Origin: Sphingobium sp. EM0848
GTDB taxonomy: Bacteria; Pseudomonadota; Alphaproteobacteria; Sphingomonadales; Sphingomonadaceae
Direction of reading: 5' to 3'
DNA length: 64,000 bases
Assembly: GCF_013375555.1 (NCBI RefSeq)
Contig: NZ_JABXWB010000003.1
Location: 202,014-266,013 of the forward strand
This document shows positions 63,639-64,000 of this stretch, one piece after another; the stretch's first letter is position 1, and every line of letters starts with the position of its first letter. The translations under genes and the position numbers were made by a program. Below the pieces are notes generated by a model, which saw only the letters and a program-made list of their open reading frames with translations, was not told where the DNA came from and ran no database searches.

Positions 63639-64000
63639 AACGCCAGAATAGCATCTCCGCGCAGAGCTGGAACGCTTGTGAGTGAGGATTCGGTTCCGCC
63701 CGCCAAGCGGGGCGGGGCGGCCAACGCTCATTTCTGATCCGCGCAGCCGCCACCGGCTGCGCTGCGTGATCGACAGTCGGTCCGTCAAGAGCACGGACAT
63801 GTCGGTCCTTGAGGATTCGACGCGGACAAGACAGCGAGGCCCCCAAGCGTCATGTCATTGCCGACACATTGAGCCATCAAGATCAGCAAGCAATCAGAAG
63901 CGCTCAGGCTGGGCTCTTGGGTACGGCACTTGACGTAAACTCCTCAGTTGTCCATATAGGCGAACTAGTTTGCATAAGAGAAGTAGGGAGGAGAGTTGTC
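63639..64000. other. Right-edge region without a recognised gene
   Basis: The last 362 bases carry short frames on both strands with no known domain. A GGAGGAGAG-like ribosome site (near 63988-63995) right at the edge suggests that a rightward gene begins just outside the window. Confidence 0.4.

Noticed and set aside
1..64000. tRNA, rRNA, riboswitch, CRISPR or prophage features
   Set aside because: No cloverleaf with a TTCGA loop next to a CCA end, no rRNA sequence, no spacer-repeat array other than the 9-bp repeat, and no phage structural gene were recognised by reading.

Overview
The window looks like a catabolic accessory region from an alphaproteobacterium, most likely a sphingomonad (Sphingobium, Novosphingobium or Sphingomonas type). 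The reasons are the high GC content, a large TonB-dependent receptor, about ten short-chain dehydrogenases (SDRs), many small NTF2-fold proteins, ring-cleavage and oxygenase genes, and an argD-argF pair overlapping by four bases. No tRNA, rRNA, CRISPR array, plasmid replication gene or phage gene was recognised.

Layout. (1) 1-12 kb: an aldehyde dehydrogenase cut by the left edge, an SDR, a bicupin, a TonB receptor, a second aldehyde dehydrogenase, an NTF2-like protein, a PNPOx-like flavoprotein and a MocR regulator. (2) 12.6-18.6 kb: hyuA-hyuB, an acyl-CoA ligase and a truncated SDR, arranged like an ATP-dependent ketone-carboxylase or hydantoinase operon. (3) 18.6-26.7 kb: a zone of broken genes and mobile elements. 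It holds intact argD, argF cut after one third, fragments of a cysteine desulfurase, an SRAP protein and a P450, a Tn3-family element whose transposase has two in-frame stops, an IS66-type element inserted in its left end with a target duplication, and a frameshifted IS6-family copy. (4) 26.7-34.4 kb: a P450 and a MarR regulator, divergent from a ThDP enzyme, a GMC oxidoreductase, a TIM-barrel isomerase and an SDR. (5) 34.4-38.9 kb: an SDR pseudogene broken by an IS3-family remnant, an IclR regulator, and a gentisate dioxygenase / fumarylpyruvate hydrolase / RraA-LigK-type aldolase operon. (6) 39-63.6 kb: a P450 and its divergent AraC regulator, a four-gene set (alpha/beta hydrolase, NmrA-like, NTF2-like, SDR), an aldo/keto reductase, a Baeyer-Villiger-type monooxygenase, SDRs, a second alpha/beta hydrolase, an MDR dehydrogenase behind eight 9-bp repeats, more NTF2-like proteins, a HbpS/GlcG-like protein, a VOC protein, an Asp/Glu-racemase-family protein, a zeta-class GST (maleylpyruvate isomerase candidate), an NTF2-FMO fusion, and a Rieske oxygenase divergent from TetR.

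How it may work together (inference). The gentisate genes plus the GST at 57.5 kb could carry gentisate to pyruvate and fumarate. The Rieske oxygenase, the P450s and the monooxygenases could feed it. The Baeyer-Villiger-type enzyme with its flanking SDRs and two paralogous hydrolases suggests an alcohol-ketone-ester-hydrolysis route. The real substrates cannot be read from sequence. Both strands carry many gene remnants, so the region appears to have been assembled and edited by mobile elements. The most unusual non-coding structures are two perfect palindromes of 38 and 42 bp, both centred on GATC, and the 8 x 9-bp repeat next to a start codon.
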